Of a stretch of DNA of 64,000 bases, positions 36,750 to 46,680 are shown piece after piece. This DNA is from Chara braunii (Eukaryota > Streptophyta > Charophyceae > Charales > Characeae), in NCBI GenBank assembly GCA_003427395.1, contig BFEA01000227.1, forward strand, positions 28,961 through 92,960, in the 5' to 3' direction. How positions within the stretch are numbered: position 1 is the first letter of the stretch; each line of letters starts with the position of its first letter. The notes under the pieces were generated by a model. It made no database searches. It saw only the letters and a program-made list of their open reading frames with translations, and had not been told where the DNA came from. A program made the position numbers and the translations under genes.

Positions 36750-39639
36750 TAGTTCGCCGGGATCCGGACTTCCCTTTCCGTAGGCGACTATGCCTTTTTT
36801 GTTCCGCGCGTGCACTTGCAACGGCGTCCCAGATTGCCCTGATGAATAACTGCTGCAAGACAAGACTTTCAACTTCCGGGGGTGGAGTGAATAGCTCCGG
36901 ACGCCCTACCAGTCGCCACCGTCAAAGGGCTGCAACACGAAGTTCGGATCCCAGCGGACTTGCAATTTCGAGCTTGCGATGTGGCGGGCTGCTCACGTGA
37001 TTGTTTGCGTTCTCCATTGCATGGAAAACGCAAACAATCACATGCTCAGCCCGCCGCATCGCAAGCGCGAAATTGTAAGTCCGCTGGGATCCGAACTCCG
37101 TGTCGCAGCCGTATGACGGGGGCGACTGGCAGGGCGTCCGGAGCTATCGACTCCGCCCCGAGAAGTTGAAACCCTGTCCAGCAATAGTTGCGCTGTTTCA
37201 AACATAACGCTAACACCGTGCGCTGCCATTGCACGCGCACGGTATGAAACGAAGCGCATCTGACGTTTTCTTTCACCTTCGGGACCGCACGGGCGTTCCA
37301 TTTCTGTGTTGTCGTCTCAAACGGAAATTCGTCAACGGTTTATAGGAGTGCTTTGGGGGTCCTGGCAACAGGGGGATTTTTCGAAGTCCCTCATGGATGG
37401 CCTTCGCTTGGTGTTGCCGCAGAAAAAAATGTTCCAATCGCAGCGCCCACAGCAAAAACGAGACGCGTCTTGCTCTCGATCAACACACTCCTGTAGTTCT
37501 CAAGTTCGGACTCGGGCGGACTTCGCGGTCTGTAGTCACTCTAATAATCTGCGGCCAAGTTCGAAGCTTGGCGAAATTAATTGCGCCCTGTGGTCCCGAA
37601 CCCTGCAACCGGCCATTGCACGAGCGCGGCCTCGCCTTGTTCGTGGGAATAATTGGGGTTCGTAGGGGTGGTTTGTGGGTGCATAACAAAGGGTTTTGAT
37701 TCCGTCCACTAGCACTTAGATGTGGATTTCTAAAGACGCTCGTGAAACAGTCCGGTCGGTTCGACGGCACTGCAACGGCCGCCAAGTACGGATCCCGGCG
37801 GACTTTGGGCTTCACGCATGTCTAACCGGCCTTTTCAAGGTCCGGGACTATCGGGCGTCTTGCCATTGTCATGGGCCGTATGGTGCGTCTAATACACTCG
37901 CGTTAAGAAATGCCTTATAGGGGCTTATGGGGGTTGCAGGCGGTGTTTGTGGCTGGGTCCGTTTTCGTTCTGCTGGCGGTCTTCATTGCCCTCCGAGCGG
38001 TATCATGAGCGCGATGCGTACAATCTGCTCCCTGACATGCCAGTGTGTCCGCGAGCTTTGCGATTCACGCCCTGATATGACGACGTTGGCAGCGCGCGTG
38101 TCTTACCGCGTGTTGTCGGATAGACGAATCGGGGTTTGTTGGGGTTGCAGGGGAGTCTACCTGCCGTGGTAAAAGCTTTCTTCTCCACGCAGCAAAGAAC
38201 TCGGAGTCCCGCTTGCTCTTCTCTTCGAGACTTTGAAAAAAGGTTTCTAGGCCTCCGTTCGGTGCGATGTCGATTTACGAGCGTGTTCGCAAATGTAGAT
38301 GCTCGCCGGGAACAGGAATTGCGAGCGACCGAATTCCTGTGCCAGTTTCGACAACTTTCATGCCACTGGATTTCGTAGTGACGACACAGATAATCGGGGT
38401 TTGTGGGGTCGATTGCGTGTTGTGATGAGCCGTTCCGGGATTCGGTGCGCCCACGAATAGCCTACCCTCTAAGGAACCGCCGCCCAGCCATTCATTTAAT
38501 TGTGGCTGAGCGAAAAACGGTTAATCGCAGCACTGGCACCCGCCAACTTCGGATCCCGGCGGACTTTGAGGATCCGGGCAAATGTGGACGTCATCTGCAT
38601 GCGCCCTGTACCTTCGCATGTGATTTGGTTGCGACCTAACTGGGCGCCAAATTGCTCACCTTGTGAATTGCCCTTATAGGGGTTTATGGGGGTTCACGTC
38701 AGTGACATTGAACGGGTCAGTTCTCGGTGTGCGGTCGATCTCCGTTGCCGTGCTTAGCGGTTCGCGCTGACACACGTCGACGTTGGGGGCGCGCGAATCG
38801 GGGGTCGCCTTGTCGATTGCACGAACCACCGTTTGTAGAGGTTGCAGGGGGGGTCATTCGGTTTCACGAGGATGGAATTGGAGGGTCAGATGGAGCTCTC
38901 AACTGTTCGTTGGACGAGAACACGCGCAAAACGAAGGGTAGTGCTGGTTGCACCACGTTAAATCGGCACAGCGCGTCCCACCCTCTCGACCCCTTTGAGC
39001 ACCAATTACCCCCCTTGCCACAACGACCTCGTGCGGTGATCCAGTCACGGCTACCAATGGAACAGCTCGTTCAACTCGCTACTCCGTCGGGCGCCAAGTT
39101 CGGATCACGGCGGAGTTTGAGGCTCCGCGTATATCAGGCCATCATTTTCAAAGGCGTGGACTTTCCTGTCTGTTTTCATTGTCGAAGGCTTGGCGGTGCG
39201 CAAAAGTGTTCGCCCTGTAATTCGCCCTTACAGGGGTTTATGGGGGTTGACGGCGGTTACGGTGGCCGCGTCCATTTCCTATCTGCCGTCAATCTTCATT
39301 GCCCTCCAAAAAAAGCAATCATCGCAATACGCGTACTTTAGTCGTCGACTTGCTTGTGTCTCGCCCTGCTTTGAGGTACGCGCGGTCGTGTGTCGTCGTT
39401 TCCAGCGCACAGCGTCGGAGATCGCCTTCTCGATTGGACGGATCGGGGTTTGTTGGGGTTGGAAGGGGGATCTTTCGACCATGGTACTATTTTTCTTCTT
39501 CGCGCTGAGTAGATGTAGGAGTTCCCCGCGCTGCTTTACTAATGCATGTCAACATCAGCGCGGATCACTTCACGTCGACCGATTGTCAACGGGTTCGCCG
39601 TCGATTCAGATTCTGCCAAGTTCGGATCCCGGCGGACTT
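36750..39639. repeat. Scattered 22-nt palindromes, end of block B
   Basis: Copies start at 36750, 36940, 37077, 37502, 37558, 37784, 38545, 39096 and 39618. From 37.8 kb on, each lies in a 300-500-bp unit with the phrase TTATAGGGGTTTATGGGGGTT and a later CGAATCGGGGTTTGTTGGGG. The same unit type is found at 16.7-17.5 kb and 44.7-46.1 kb. Confidence 0.75.
36847..37191. repeat. Inverted duplication, arms about 170 bp
   Basis: 36,847-37,017 is repeated in reverse complement at 37,021-37,191. Matching words include TCCGGACGCCCT on the left and AGGGCGTCCGGA on the right, and GATTGTTTGCGTT against AACGCAAACAATC at the centre. Each arm contains one 22-nt palindrome (36940 and 37077). Block A has only one copy of this sequence (about 15,785-15,950), so the inversion arose within the inner element. 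Confidence 0.8.
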
Positions 39640-40273
39640 CAGTGATCCGCTACAGTGCGAGCATTCCTTGTGCACGACTATCCCTTCGAAGTCACGTCCT
39701 CCAGGGCGCAGGTCAAGCCGCGACAAAAATCAAATGGGTCGACAACTTAGCAACAAAGATTCACGCCTGGGCCGCTCTGTGTCCTACCCATAACCACATG
39801 TCGGCGGCCCCTTGCAGACAGCGCGAGGTAGACATCTACAAAAGTAGGGCAGAGACACGCTTGCCCATAACGAGTACCCATGCATGACTTTGCAAGCAGT
39901 CGAAGCGATGGGATGTTATATGCTGCCCATACTCTCGTGGCCCTCGACAATATCGATGGTCTCACTCGACACTCAAGTGTCGGCTGACACGCGCCTTAAG
40001 GGGCTTGCCTCTCGACACCTAACAACCGCCAAGACGGTTGCGGTGCCCACCCTCTGCAGCGACCTGCGGGAGTGACGGGTGGTCGGGCCAAGGCCCTTTG
40101 TGGCAGCTGAGTTCCGTCTACGGAGGCCTTGAAACAGGTGAAAAGGTTTGACTTTGACAGCTGCTGCGGACTTCTACATCCAACTATAATAGTATAAAAA
40201 GCAAAAGGGGGAAGGGTGTCTCCGTTTTCTATTGACATGCAATTTTTACATTCAAAGGATTCTGGTCTCTACC

Positions 40274-40440
40274 AAGTTCGGATGTCGGCGCACTTCGCAT
40301 GTCGCAGTTTGTCACATCGCTCGTGCCACCCATCTGCCAAACCGCGCCTTGCATGTGCGGCAATGCGGTTGCAGAGACTAGAATCGCCTGCAGACGAGCA
40401 CGCCCTGTTTAGATGCTGCGCCGGGAATCGGCTCTGGGGA

Positions 40441-40470
<30 letters not shown>
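40274..40470. other. Start of the region shared with 46.3 kb, and a G run
   Basis: From about 40,235 the sequence matches 46,300 onward. The first shared landmark is a 22-nt palindrome variant (40274; 46336) with core GATGTCGG. A run of about 30 G at 40,443-40,472 interrupts the match. The other copy has only a short G stretch, so this may be slippage or an assembly artefact. Confidence 0.5.
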
Positions 40471-40474
<4 letters not shown>

Positions 40475-40663
40475 GGGGACAGCCCTTAATTCTTTACTAT
40501 TCGTGCTTACAGTTCGCTCCACTGTTTTGCAGGGTGAGGAGACGAGTTCGGAAGACCCGTTCAATCGGCACTGGAGAGTGTACTTGATTTCGCTGATGGG
40601 AATCGCATCCACTGCATCGACGGTCACATAACGGCGCCAAGGACGGCTCAGCGGACAGCCGCA

Positions 40664-42190
40664 TGAATCGGGCTATGGAAATTGAACAGGCCATCGACTT
40701 GCATTACCAGCTACAACAACTAGACTTGGCCCCGACGAGCTCTTAAGACAGTTCGCCGTTCCCCAGAAAACGAAGTCTCGCTTATCGTGAGAGTTTTGGG
40801 AGTTGCATCCAGCTGCCTACGAAATTGGCAACACCGTCCGCGGGGGAAGAACCGTCTGCCTCCTCGATCGAGTTGCACATTACTGACGAGGTGCACCCCG
40901 CAACTTCGGCACACAGCAGTTGCGTGCCAATGGGTGCTTCTTTTGCAACATCTGATGACGACACTCAGAAGTTGGTGGGCACTGATTTTCTCGTCTGGAC
41001 AACAGTCCTCTTCCAGTGCACCTGATTACTCGTCTGGACAACAGTCCTCTTCCAGTGCACCTTTGCTTCACACTAACTCCAGTGCCACGAGGTTGGTTGC
41101 CACCGACTATTCTTCGGAGGAACTTTCCACAGCACGAGCGAGTCCAACGCAAGTGCCACGTGATGATGCGATTCCACTTCACAGCCAGTCTGGGTCAGAA
41201 GTGTCTGGCAGGGGTGATGCAGAGAGACGGGCGGTACTACAAATTCTGCCCGCACCTCTCCTGGGCGAAAGACGAACATATAGCGAGGCGAATATGAACG
41301 CTAGAAGGAAAGAACGGTACAAAAGAGCGAGAAACATGCTCTCCGAAAAAAGACTGCTCATGGTGCGCGGCATGGCATGTTGCAAGGCTCGCTGTTGTTA
41401 CGACGTGTCGCCTGAGGAAGTGCGAAAGGTTAGACAAGGACTATACAGTAAGAGTCCGGCGGAGCGAGCTGAGTGGTGGATGAAAAGTATTAAGGATTTT
41501 ACAGTAAATGAGGGTGGACCAAGACGTGGCCGCCCTGTGGAGTTGGAACGTTCCTTGTGCATCAAGTCGTACTGCAATGTACTCGTTGTCTCGCGTAACA
41601 CGTTTTATAGCTACAAAAAGCGCTTCGACAATGGCTTTGTGCGTGCCGAGCATGCCTTGACGGGTCGAAAGCGATCAACAACCTTCTCCTCGCAGTGTCC
41701 ACCTCGACGACAGGGAACCCCTGTTTGTTGGACGAAGAAAAGATCGTCCGAAGAGTAGTTTCGACCCTCTCGTGCATGTTGATGTCTACACTTTTCTTAT
41801 CCTTCGCCCCTCTGACGATAATATGTCCAGCGGTGTGCCAATCTGGGTGGGCAAAGCTCTTTCGAGGATGGTTGTTGAAAAAGATTCGCACAATTATAAT
41901 CATGTGCTCGTGGAATACTGGGTGTCGACTGAGAGATAAAGGTCGCTCGCACAACTGTATGAGAACGCATGGGAGAAACGTTGAAAAATGGCTGAGCAGA
42001 CACAATGGCAGCATGCTGACTCGATCGCGTTTGGTTGGGAGAGACCGAGCCGAGGTACAAAATCATTCACGACTGGACTTGTCATCCCTTCCAGTGTTCG
42101 AGTGAATGTTAAAGCTGCACTTCTAGATCTGAGTCCATGTGGTGAAGGGAGTGTAGATGGAGAGGACAAGAGCGACGACTGCACGTCATA
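40664..42190 (+). pseudogene. DUF7869-like recombinase-type gene, copy 1, with the catalytic core deleted
   Basis: The start (ATG 40,664) matches copy 2 (46,681), but an indel near 40,740 brings a stop, and the frame shifts again near 41,000. From there to 41,758 one frame runs through a Ser-rich linker, the Cys-rich CCKARCCYDVSPEEV, and a helix-turn-helix-like stretch (LCIKSYCNVL then SRNTFYSYKKRF). At about 41,660 the sequence jumps to the equivalent of 49,091 in copy 2. About 1.4 kb, holding the whole acidic catalytic core, is missing. The downstream C-terminal region (41,668-42,190) is present but out of frame. A 33-bp internal duplication (phrase TCTGGACAACAGTCCTCTTC at about 41,013 and 41,035) is unique to this copy. 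It cannot encode an active enzyme. Confidence 0.75.
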
Positions 42191-42484
42191 GGCCTCTTCC
42201 GTCTGTTTGATCGGTGAGGGAGTAGGATTTTTTTAAATGACTGCTTAGACGGGAATTTCAAAGGGACTATATTCTCTTTTGACTTGGTGAATTGTGACGA
42301 GTCTGTTGTACGACAAGGTGGCAGATTTTGTGAACAGTTTACGGTTTATGTTTTTTGGATGGTTGGGTAGTGGTTAAGCAATTTCTTAAGTTCACTTCAT
42401 CATGTGGTGATGTTTCTACTTTACCGACATTTCATTTTCGCTCGTGTGCATGTCACGTATTGTGTAGGTTGTGGGACAAAAGAA

Positions 42485-43417
42485 ATGGGACATGCTAATT
42501 CGTATCCTCGGACAGAAGAAATGGGACATGCTTATTTGTATCCCATTCGCCCTTGCGCATGTGGATTGCGTAGTGCTGGAGAAGATACAGAAATTATTGG
42601 GTCAATGACAAAGGAGTTCGAAGACGACCCATGGATGAATGTTGTCCCCTTTCTGGACAAACCTCTCGATGCCTGGACTGAGGCAGAATGGGATCGAGCN
42701 ATCCAGGCAAGAAAATGTCAATGGCACAAGGAGTACAAGTTTGCTTCCTCGTTGGAGTGGGGAAGCCTAATCAAAGTGCCTCATTATGCTGTGGGCGTTA
42801 GGCAACTCCCGTCCCTGAAAGCTGCACTAGGAGAGGAAACGAATAAGCGGTTTTACCTTCGTCTGGAGAACGTTACAAGGTCACCTCGCGTGTGGTTTAC
42901 GGACTTCATACAAAAGTTGTTAGATTGTGAATCCCACAATCCATTTTTGGAACAATATCCGCTACTTGGGGCCGGAATACGGCTACAGAATGTGTCGTAC
43001 TGTTGCATACGGATGTCTTTGCGCAATTACGATTTTTGTAGAGTGTTGTGTGTGGCATGTTCGAACCGAAAGCGGACTTTGGTACACACTGTAGTGCTAG
43101 TGGCTTGCAACAAGCTTAGAATCAATGGTCACAGTACGAGGAATCTGCGTCTTTTGTACGAGAATGGACAGTTCGATTTGGAGATTGATGATGAAATTCA
43201 TAAGTTTAGTAAGTGGCATGAGGTAGAGCACGTGGCATGTTCTGTGCCTGATGCCATCGGGAAGTCTTTGACAGGTGTCGACAAATTTGTAAGGATGAAA
43301 TACATTTCGGTGTTATCGAATACAGCGACGAAGCTACAGCCACAAACCCTTAATTTCAGGTCGCAAATGAACGCCTTATACGGGTTTGGTTCTCGCGGGA
43401 CGCAGGGACGCTTGTAG
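42485..43417 (+). CDS. 'DPWM' family element protein, copy 1 (open reading frame, unknown function)
   Basis: This is the only copy in the window open from end to end. The frame begins at 42,404, but the ATG at 42,485 or 42,521 agrees better with copy 2, whose start (49,902) lies just before CACG. About 300 residues. Landmarks in order: RPCACGL, EFEDDPWMNVVPFLDKPLDAW, KCQWHKEYKFASSLEWGSL, RLENVTRSPRVW, FLEQYPL, SYCCIRMS, CRVLCVACSNRKR, KWHEVEHVAC, FVRMKYIS, ALYGFGSRG. One codon contains an N (42,700). It follows the DUF7869-like gene in the same direction in both copies, so the two probably work as one cassette. A pyrimidine-poor TTGTGTAG just upstream could be a splice acceptor. I know no related characterised family. 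Confidence 0.6.
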   Translation: MGHANSYPRTEEMGHAYLYPIRPCACGLRSAGEDTEIIGSMTKEFEDDPWMNVVPFLDKPLDAWTEAEWDRXIQARKCQWHKEYKFASSLEWGSLIKVPHYAVGVRQLPSLKAALGEETNKRFYLRLENVTRSPRVWFTDFIQKLLDCESHNPFLEQYPLLGAGIRLQNVSYCCIRMSLRNYDFCRVLCVACSNRKRTLVHTVVLVACNKLRINGHSTRNLRLLYENGQFDLEIDDEIHKFSKWHEVEHVACSVPDAIGKSLTGVDKFVRMKYISVLSNTATKLQPQTLNFRSQMNALYGFGSRGTQGRL

Positions 43418-43563
43418 ATGCTTTACATTTATATATGATAGCGGTTTCATCTTCAGTCGGCTCGTAAATTTATTTATACGTCGTTCAATCTTGCGTTTAC
43501 AACTTCCTGCATGTGTGCATATGCTTTTCGACTTTTGATGTTTCATGATTACGATATTTTTTG

Positions 43564-44562
43564 AAGTGCGATGGAAGTCGTGGTATTTACTTCACTTAAG
43601 TTCATGACAATATCATGTCAGTTTATGATAATTTGTCGAACAGCGACAGAATCCATGCTTAAACCATCTCGTTTACCGTGTGATTGCATTGACTCTTCCA
43701 TTGACTTCCAATTCCTACTGACATTTTTCGATAGCACCCTTGAAACCGTTGTCCTTTAATGCATATAAGGTTCACTCAATGTGTTGCATGTGTATACGTC
43801 AGGTTATAATGCAAAGTGATATACAAAATTCGGAGAAAATTGATGCAGACTCTAAAGTCATTCACAACCTTCTTTTTCAATGTCTCATTACGTGAATGGG
43901 GGTGGTGAATTTGAACGTACGACAATGACATGGCAGTTATGTCTTTTCAGTAACATAAATCATCGAAGTGCGTTGGAATCCATACTTAAACCATATCGTT
44001 TAAACCATCTCGTTTACCGTATGATTGCCTTAAAGTTTTGAGTTCCAATTTATGCAAGTCCACTAGTTACGTTTTCTAAGTTAAACTTACATTAATAACA
44101 ATCGAAGTGCAAATGGAATCCATACTTAAACCATCTGAGACTCGTTTACCGTGTGATTGTCTCAAAGTTAGCTCTTCAATTGAGTTCCAATTTATGCAAG
44201 TCCACCAGTTATGTCTTTTAAGTTAGTATATGAATTATCGAAGTGCGTTGGAATCCATACTTAATCCATCTCGTTTACCATGTCATTGCCTTAAAGTTAG
44301 TCTTCGATAAAGTTGCAATTTATGCAAGTCGCAACATCATCAAAAATAGGTCTGACTCAATGGTCACACAATTGATGAGGGTGTGATGAAATCGAAACTT
44401 CAACATTGTTGTTGAATGTCTCACTGCGTTGAGTAATGAACTTCTCTTGGGTCTCAATTTCTAACAACTCCATGTCAATTACTGTAACGGCTTTTAAGTA
44501 CATGTTACAAAATTTGTGGAAGTGCAATAGAATCCACACTTAAACCTCATGCTCAGTACGTG
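43564..44562. repeat. Right subterminal array of degenerate 22-nt repeats
   Basis: Copies of AAGTGCGTTGGAATCCATACTT type start at 43966, 44105, 44241 and 44520, with weaker ones near 43,564 and 43,640. Each is followed by AAACCATCTCGTTTACCGTG and later by TTCCAATTTATGCAAGTC, giving units of about 130-140 bp. The array lies just inside the right inverted end of the 27-kb element and has a counterpart at 51.09-51.74 kb in the outer copy. Confidence 0.75.
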
Positions 44563-44710
44563 ATTGCCTCGAATCTCCAATTTTGTTTTAATTTATGACC
44601 TGTCAATTGCAATCTTCAGGTTCAATACATGTAGCCTAAGTTCTATTTAAGTCCAAAATATAGGGATTTTAACATGAAATTTATAGTTTGCGAGTACCAA
44701 TTTAAAATAC

Positions 44711-44738
44711 AATGTCCTATTTTAACGAATAACAACTT
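44711..44738 (-). repeat. Right terminal inverted repeat of the 27-kb element
   Basis: The reverse complement begins AAGTTGTTATTC and ends TTAAAATAGGACATT, pairing with 17,523-17,550. GTTT follows directly (44,739-44,742), and the interrupted host unit then resumes with ATAGGGGTCTATTGGGGG, a phrase also found at about 17,126. Confidence 0.75.
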
Positions 44739-44742
44739 GTTT

Positions 44743-46260
44743 ATAGGGGTCTATTGGGGGCCGCGCTGCGCCGATTTGTGACGTGGTGCACCAGCGACTA
44801 GCCTTTCTTCTGTGCGTGCTCTCGTCCAGCATACATTCGTAAGCAGCAGCAGGGCCTCCCTAATCGTGCACCCACGCATGGCGTTCCTTCTGTGCACTTC
44901 CTGACCCACCCTTCCAATATCCGATGTGCCGCCAAGTACGGATCCCGACGGACTTTGAGGTTCCGCGTTAATTTAACCACCCTTTTCAACGACTTGGACT
45001 ATCACATGTGTTCTGATTATCAGAGGCCTTTGGGTGCGCAAAAGTGCTCACTTTTAAAATTGCCTTATAGGGGTTTGTGGGGGTTGTCGGTGGTGCCAGT
45101 GGCCGGCTCCGTTTTCGTTCTGCGGTCGGTATTCCTTGCCCTCCAAGCGGTGTCATCATCGCGCTGCGTGCAATCGGGTCGCTGACATGCCTGTCTCTCG
45201 GCGTGCTTCGCGGTTCGCGCCGTCGGCTATCGACGTTGGCAGCGTGCGAATCGTCCCCATGTGTTCTCATTGGCAGAGGCCTGGTGGTGTGCAAAAGTGC
45301 TCGCATTGTGAACTGCCCTTATAGGGAGGGGTTTATTGGGGTTGACGACGGTGTCAGTGGCCGGGTCCAAAGCCCTGCCGTCGATCTTCGTTGCCCTCCA
45401 AGAAAAGCACTCATCACGATACGTGTAGTTTAGTCGCTCATATGCTAGTGCCTCAGCGTGCTTTGCGGTTCGCACGGTTATGTGTCGACGTTGCCAGCGC
45501 ACGAGTCAGAGATCGCCTTGTCGATTACACGGATCGGGTTGTGTTGGGGTTGCAGGGGGGGGGTTTCAGCCATGGTTATATTTTTCTTCTCCACGCCGCC
45601 TACATCTTGGAGTTCCACGAGCTGCTCTACTGATACCTGTGAAAATCAACGCGGATTATGACACTTGTGACTCGGACACAGACAAATTTTGCCCGTTGTG
45701 GCTCAGCGTGTATTATGATAGTTGTGACTCGGACACCGAACGGGCTTGTTTTGTTGATAGGGAGAATCGGTGTTTATAGGTTTCTCTTGGGGGCCGCGCT
45801 GCGACGATTTGTGAGGTGGTGCACCCACTACTAGCCTTTCTTTTAACAGGGGCAGAGCGTGAACACGTTAATGGCGCCTTCAGCAACCACCAAGTTCGGA
45901 TCACGGCGAACTTTTGAGTTCCGGGTGATGCTAACCGTCCTTTTCCGCGGTGCGCAATCAAGCTCACCGTGTGTATTAGCGTAATTGGGGTATATAGGGG
46001 TTGCTGACGGGGGCAGTCATTATTGTCGTTCGTGTGCGGAAGCGCTAAGGTGTCGAGGCCGTGCGGGCTGCAAAGGCTTAAAGTCGCAGCACACAGGCTC
46101 CAAATCGATGTGCAGTTAGTCAGGGTTTGTGGGTGTCGCTTGAGGGTCATTACGCCATGTTTTTTCTAGTCTCCAACCTCTCATAGCCTTGCATTCGAAA
46201 TGACGATTGGCCGACAGACAGTTCACGGCGACCGATTGATAACCGGTTCGCCGTTGATTC
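44743..46260. repeat. Outer element resumes: 300-400-bp units with palindromes
   Basis: 44,743-45,000 repeats 17,127-17,400 closely (phrases GCCGCGCTGCGCC and GTGCACTTCCTGACCCACCC). Palindromes start at 44934 and 45892. The junction phrase GAATCGGTGTTTATAGG at about 45,766 is the uninterrupted form of the 27-kb insertion site. No gene. Confidence 0.7.
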
Positions 46261-46680
46261 GATTTCTGCCAAGTTCGAATTTGGGTGCCCTTCGGCACAT
46301 GCAATTAATGCATTCAAAGGATTTCGATCTCTGCCGAGTTCGGATGTCGACGCACTTCGCATGTTGCGGTTTGTCAAATCGTTCATGCACCTTCCATGTG
46401 CGGCAATTTGGTTGCAGGGGCTGTAATCGTCTGCAGACGAGCTCGCCCTGTTCAGTTGCAGCGCCGGGAATCGGGTCGTGGGGGGGGCATGTGGGGTTAG
46501 CGCTTTTTTCTATAGTAGTCGTGCTTACAGTTTGCTCCGCTTTTTTGCATGGTTTGGAGACGAATTCGAATGACCCGTTCAATCCGCATCGGAGAGTTTA
46601 ATCGGTTTCCCTGATGGGAATCGCATCCCCTGCACCGACGGTTACATGACGGCGCCAAGGACGGCTCGGCGAACGGCCGC

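Larger units (their letters stand above)
30540..39640. repeat. Block B: non-coding part of the inner element, duplicate of block A
   Basis: Same order and orientation as 9,130-17,522, and about 9 kb long. Differences: block B has three palindrome-bearing tandem units (30,887-32,190), longer inverted repeats around 33 kb, a 121-bp tandem repeat at 35.5 kb, a fuller tRNA-Cys-like sequence, and an inverted duplication at 36.85-37.19 kb. Block A has the 85-bp tandem at 14.5 kb. No convincing protein gene. Confidence 0.75.
17523..44738. mobile_element. Candidate 27.2-kb element with terminal inverted repeats and 4-bp target duplication
   Basis: The left end (17,523-17,550) and the reverse complement of the right end (44,711-44,738) match at 25 of 28 positions by eye, sharing GTTATTC and TTAAAATAGGACATT. 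GTTT flanks both ends (17,519-17,522; 44,739-44,742). Removing the insert gives CGGTGTTTATAGG, and this joined form occurs uninterrupted at about 45,768-45,780 in a related flanking unit. Subterminal arrays of a degenerate 22-nt repeat lie just inside both ends. Cargo: Ulp1-protease pseudogene (minus), 138-bp satellite, DPWM gene (minus), block B, DUF7869-like gene (plus, deleted core), DPWM gene (plus). It could also be a composite of several insertions. The matching ends, target repeat and empty site favour one insertion event. Confidence 0.65.

Noticed and set aside
40443-40472. G run as a G-quadruplex regulatory site
   Set aside because: The other copy lacks the long run. Slippage or assembly error explains it equally well.
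17523-44738. Interpretation as an LTR retrotransposon
   Set aside because: The ends are inverted, no integrase or LTR-type polymerase was seen, and the flanking duplication is 4 bp next to inverted ends.
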